Source: Roseovarius sp.
Lineage (GTDB): Bacteria > Pseudomonadota > Alphaproteobacteria > Rhodobacterales > Rhodobacteraceae
Assembly: GCA_002720475.1 (NCBI GenBank)
Contig: PBIL01000008.1
Span: 141,757-205,756, forward strand
Direction: 5' to 3'
Length of the DNA stretch: 64,000 nucleotides
Notes under the pieces: model-generated
What the model was told of the DNA's origin: nothing
The model's input: only the letters and a program-made list of their open reading frames with translations
Databases searched by the model: none
Part shown: positions 62,336 through 64,000 of the stretch, piece by piece
Position numbering within the stretch: position 1 is the first letter of the stretch
Layout: each line of letters begins with the position of its first letter
Translations under genes and position numbers: made by a program

Positions 62336-64000
62336 TCAGGACATGCCGCTCAGAAGCGCCGCGTTGCCGCCCGCGGCCGTCGTGTCCACGCAGACATGCC
62401 GCTCGTGGAGCGCATGGCCCAGATCGGGCATCCCGGTGATCAGCGGCAGGATCGGGCCCGCGCGCCGCGCAAGCGCGTCCGCATAGGCACGCGCGTCGCG
62501 CGCCTCGCCCCACCAGAGCGCGCCCGAGAGCCCCCCCATGGTGACGAGCGCCTCCGGGTCCACCCGGCCCGTCACCGCGACCGCCACGCCGCCAAGCGCC
62601 TCGACCGCCCGTTTCTGGGCCGTCGCTGCCGCCTCACCCGGCCCGAGACAGAGAAGCGCCGGGCGCACATGGGTGGTCAACCGGTTCGATTCGCCCGTGG
62701 GTCCGGGCAGGACGAGCGCCGCGCGCGGGGGATGATGGGCACGATTGGCGGCGTCGAGCGCAGCCTGCACCGCGCGCACGGGCATCGCCGCCCCCCATTT
62801 CTCGCCCGTCATCGGCGCGGGCTGCGCGGTGAAACGCGCGAGGTAATGCGGCCCGCCCGCCTTGGGTCCGGTGCCCGACAGGCCCTCGCCCCCGAAGGGC
62901 TGCGAGCCCACGATGGCACCGATCTGGTTGCGGTTGACATAGATGTTGCCCGCGTGGACGGCCTCGGTCACATGCTGCACGCGGTCGTCGATCCGGGTCA
63001 TCAGGCCGAAGGTGAGGCCATAGCCGGTGGCGTTGATCGCACCGATCACGCGGTCGAGATCGCGCGACTTGAACGTGGCGAGATGCAGCACCGGGCCGAA
63101 GATCTCGCGCTCCAGATCGGCGATGCCGTCCACCCGGATCAGCGTCGGCGCGATATAGGTGCCGACATTGGGGGTCTTGAGGTCATGCAGCAGCCGCCCC
63201 TCGGCGCGCGCCGTCTGGATATGCGCGGCGATGCCCGCGCGCGCCTCTTCGTCGATCACCGGTCCGCAATCGGTGCTCAGATGCCAGGGATTGCCGACCA
63301 CGAGCGCATCCATCGCGCCGATGAGCATCTCTGTAAAGCTCTCGGCGATGTCCTCCTGCACGTAGAGGCAGCGCAGGGCGGAACAGCGTTGCCCGGCGGA
63401 CTGGAAGGCCGATTCCACGATCGCCTGCACCGCCTGTTCGGGCAGCGCGGTGGAATCGACGATCATCGCGTTGAGGCCACCCGTCTCGGCGATGAGCGGC
63501 GCGCCGGGGGCGAGGTGGCGGGCCATGGCCGCGCGGATCCTGAGCGCCGTTTCGGTCGAGCCGGTGAAGGCCACGCCGCCCACCCGCGCATCCGAGGTGA
63601 GCATTGCCCCCACCTCGCCCGCGCCGGGCAGGAGCTGAAGCGCCGTCCTGGGCACGCCTGCGCGGTGCATCAGGCTGATGGCCAGATGCGCGATCAGCGG
63701 GGTCTGTTCGGCGGGTTTCGACAGCACCGCGTTGCCCGCCGCCAGCGCCGCGGCGATCTGCCCGGTGAAGATGGCCAGCGGGAAGTTCCACGGGGAGATG
63801 CAGGTGAAGGTGCCCACAGGCGCACCCTCGGGGGCGTTGGCCGCGTAGTAGCGCAGGAAATCCACCGCCTCGCGCAGTTCGGCCACCGCGTCGGGGATCG
63901 ACTTGCCCGCCTCGCGGTGCAGGATGGCGAAGATCTCGCCGTAATTCTCTTCGTAGAGATCGGCCACCCTGTTCAGGATTTCCGCGCGTTCGGCGGCGGG
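62336..64000 (-). CDS. putA: Bifunctional proline dehydrogenase/P5C dehydrogenase PutA (C-terminal part)
   Basis: C-terminal 554 residues of PutA; the proline dehydrogenase half and start lie beyond the right edge. The P5C dehydrogenase domain converts glutamate semialdehyde to glutamate. Landmarks: CISPWNFPLAIFTGQIAA, FTGSTETALRIR, catalytic Glu in AETGGLNAMIV, catalytic Cys in SAGQRCSALR, and EIFGPVLHLATF. The C-terminal extension of about 100 residues beyond FTAQPAP, typical of long PutA proteins, is present. Enzyme of proline catabolism. Confidence 0.96.
   Translation of the reverse strand, partial: PAAERAEILNRVADLYEENYGEIFAILHREAGKSIPDAVAELREAVDFLRYYAANAPEGAPVGTFTCISPWNFPLAIFTGQIAAALAAGNAVLSKPAEQTPLIAHLAISLMHRAGVPRTALQLLPGAGEVGAMLTSDARVGGVAFTGSTETALRIRAAMARHLAPGAPLIAETGGLNAMIVDSTALPEQAVQAIVESAFQSAGQRCSALRCLYVQEDIAESFTEMLIGAMDALVVGNPWHLSTDCGPVIDEEARAGIAAHIQTARAEGRLLHDLKTPNVGTYIAPTLIRVDGIADLEREIFGPVLHLATFKSRDLDRVIGAINATGYGLTFGLMTRIDDRVQHVTEAVHAGNIYVNRNQIGAIVGSQPFGGEGLSGTGPKAGGPHYLARFTAQPAPMTGEKWGAAMPVRAVQAALDAANRAHHPPRAALVLPGPTGESNRLTTHVRPALLCLGPGEAAATAQKRAVEALGGVAVAVTGRVDPEALVTMGGLSGALWWGEARDARAYADALARRAGPILPLITGMPDLGHALHERHVCVDTTAAGGNAALLSGMS

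Overview
The window looks like a piece of chromosome from a high-GC alphaproteobacterium of the Rhodobacterales (Roseobacter/Paracoccus/Rhodobacter group). The evidence is the very high GC at third codon positions, a DUF1476 (F1-ATPase zeta inhibitor) gene, a Hint-domain protein opening its Hint core with CFVAGTRI, a dissected B12-dependent methionine synthase, a gene-transfer-agent (GTA) type terminase pair, and family-typical gene orders (dgt-antiporter-argS-SPOR-nagZ-scpA; purC-purS-purQ; glnB-glnA; SPOR-dac-tmk-holB-tatD-MBL). Nearly all genes are chromosomal housekeeping genes packed in short operons with 1-8 nt overlaps.

Layout. 1-7269 (minus): dgt, a CPA1 cation/proton antiporter, argS, a SPOR protein, nagZ and scpA (cut by the left edge). 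7357-9538: A-type Fe-S carrier, Hint protein, exonuclease III. 9552-11372 (minus): a GTA-like small and large terminase pair with no other GTA gene beside it, preceded by a promoter, a mini-ORF and a terminator-like hairpin. 11373-15223 (minus): basic-amino-acid ABC transporter plus a MobA-like gene. 15341-17338 (minus): PhnD-like binding protein, TerB protein, 3-hydroxybutyrate dehydrogenase. 17431-17508 (minus): candidate small RNA. 17590-22828 (plus): YejA-like binding protein, entericidin, alr, mlaE-mlaF, MaoC hydratase. 22908-31124: VIT1 transporter, glycosyltransferase, DEAD-box helicase, hsp20, dtd, ccdA, tusA and rne. 31524-36340 (minus): DctBD-like two-component pair, purQ, purS, purC.

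36509-40589: zeta inhibitor, homocysteine methyltransferase, one intact IS630-family element inserted exactly in a shared CTAG stop tetranucleotide, and the bifunctional NAD(P)HX repair gene. 40760-48935: glnB-glnA, a lytic transglycosylase flanked by two related unknown membrane proteins, a metallophosphatase, an FMN-dependent 2-hydroxyacid dehydrogenase, a YefM/YoeB toxin-antitoxin pair and rplY. 49175-52650: small virulence-factor-family protein, MTHFR-like protein, the pterin-binding part of methionine synthase, and mnmH. 52653-54700: dusA with a foreign-looking AT-rich 5' end, a dead dusA-type integrase, tRNA-Ser(UGA) and a degenerate tRNA-Ser-like copy. 54701-64000: SPOR lipoprotein, D,D-carboxypeptidase, tmk, holB, tatD, MBL hydrolase, AEC transporter, GFA protein, rhomboid protease and the C-terminal half of putA (cut by the right edge).

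No CRISPR array, rRNA operon or complete prophage was seen. The items most worth a second look are the small RNA at 17431-17508, the solitary GTA terminase pair with its attenuator-like leader, the DctD-like regulator lacking GAFTGA and with an altered Walker B, the IS630 insertion that regenerates all adjacent stop codons, the probable ATT start of an ABC permease, and the integrase scar at dusA.
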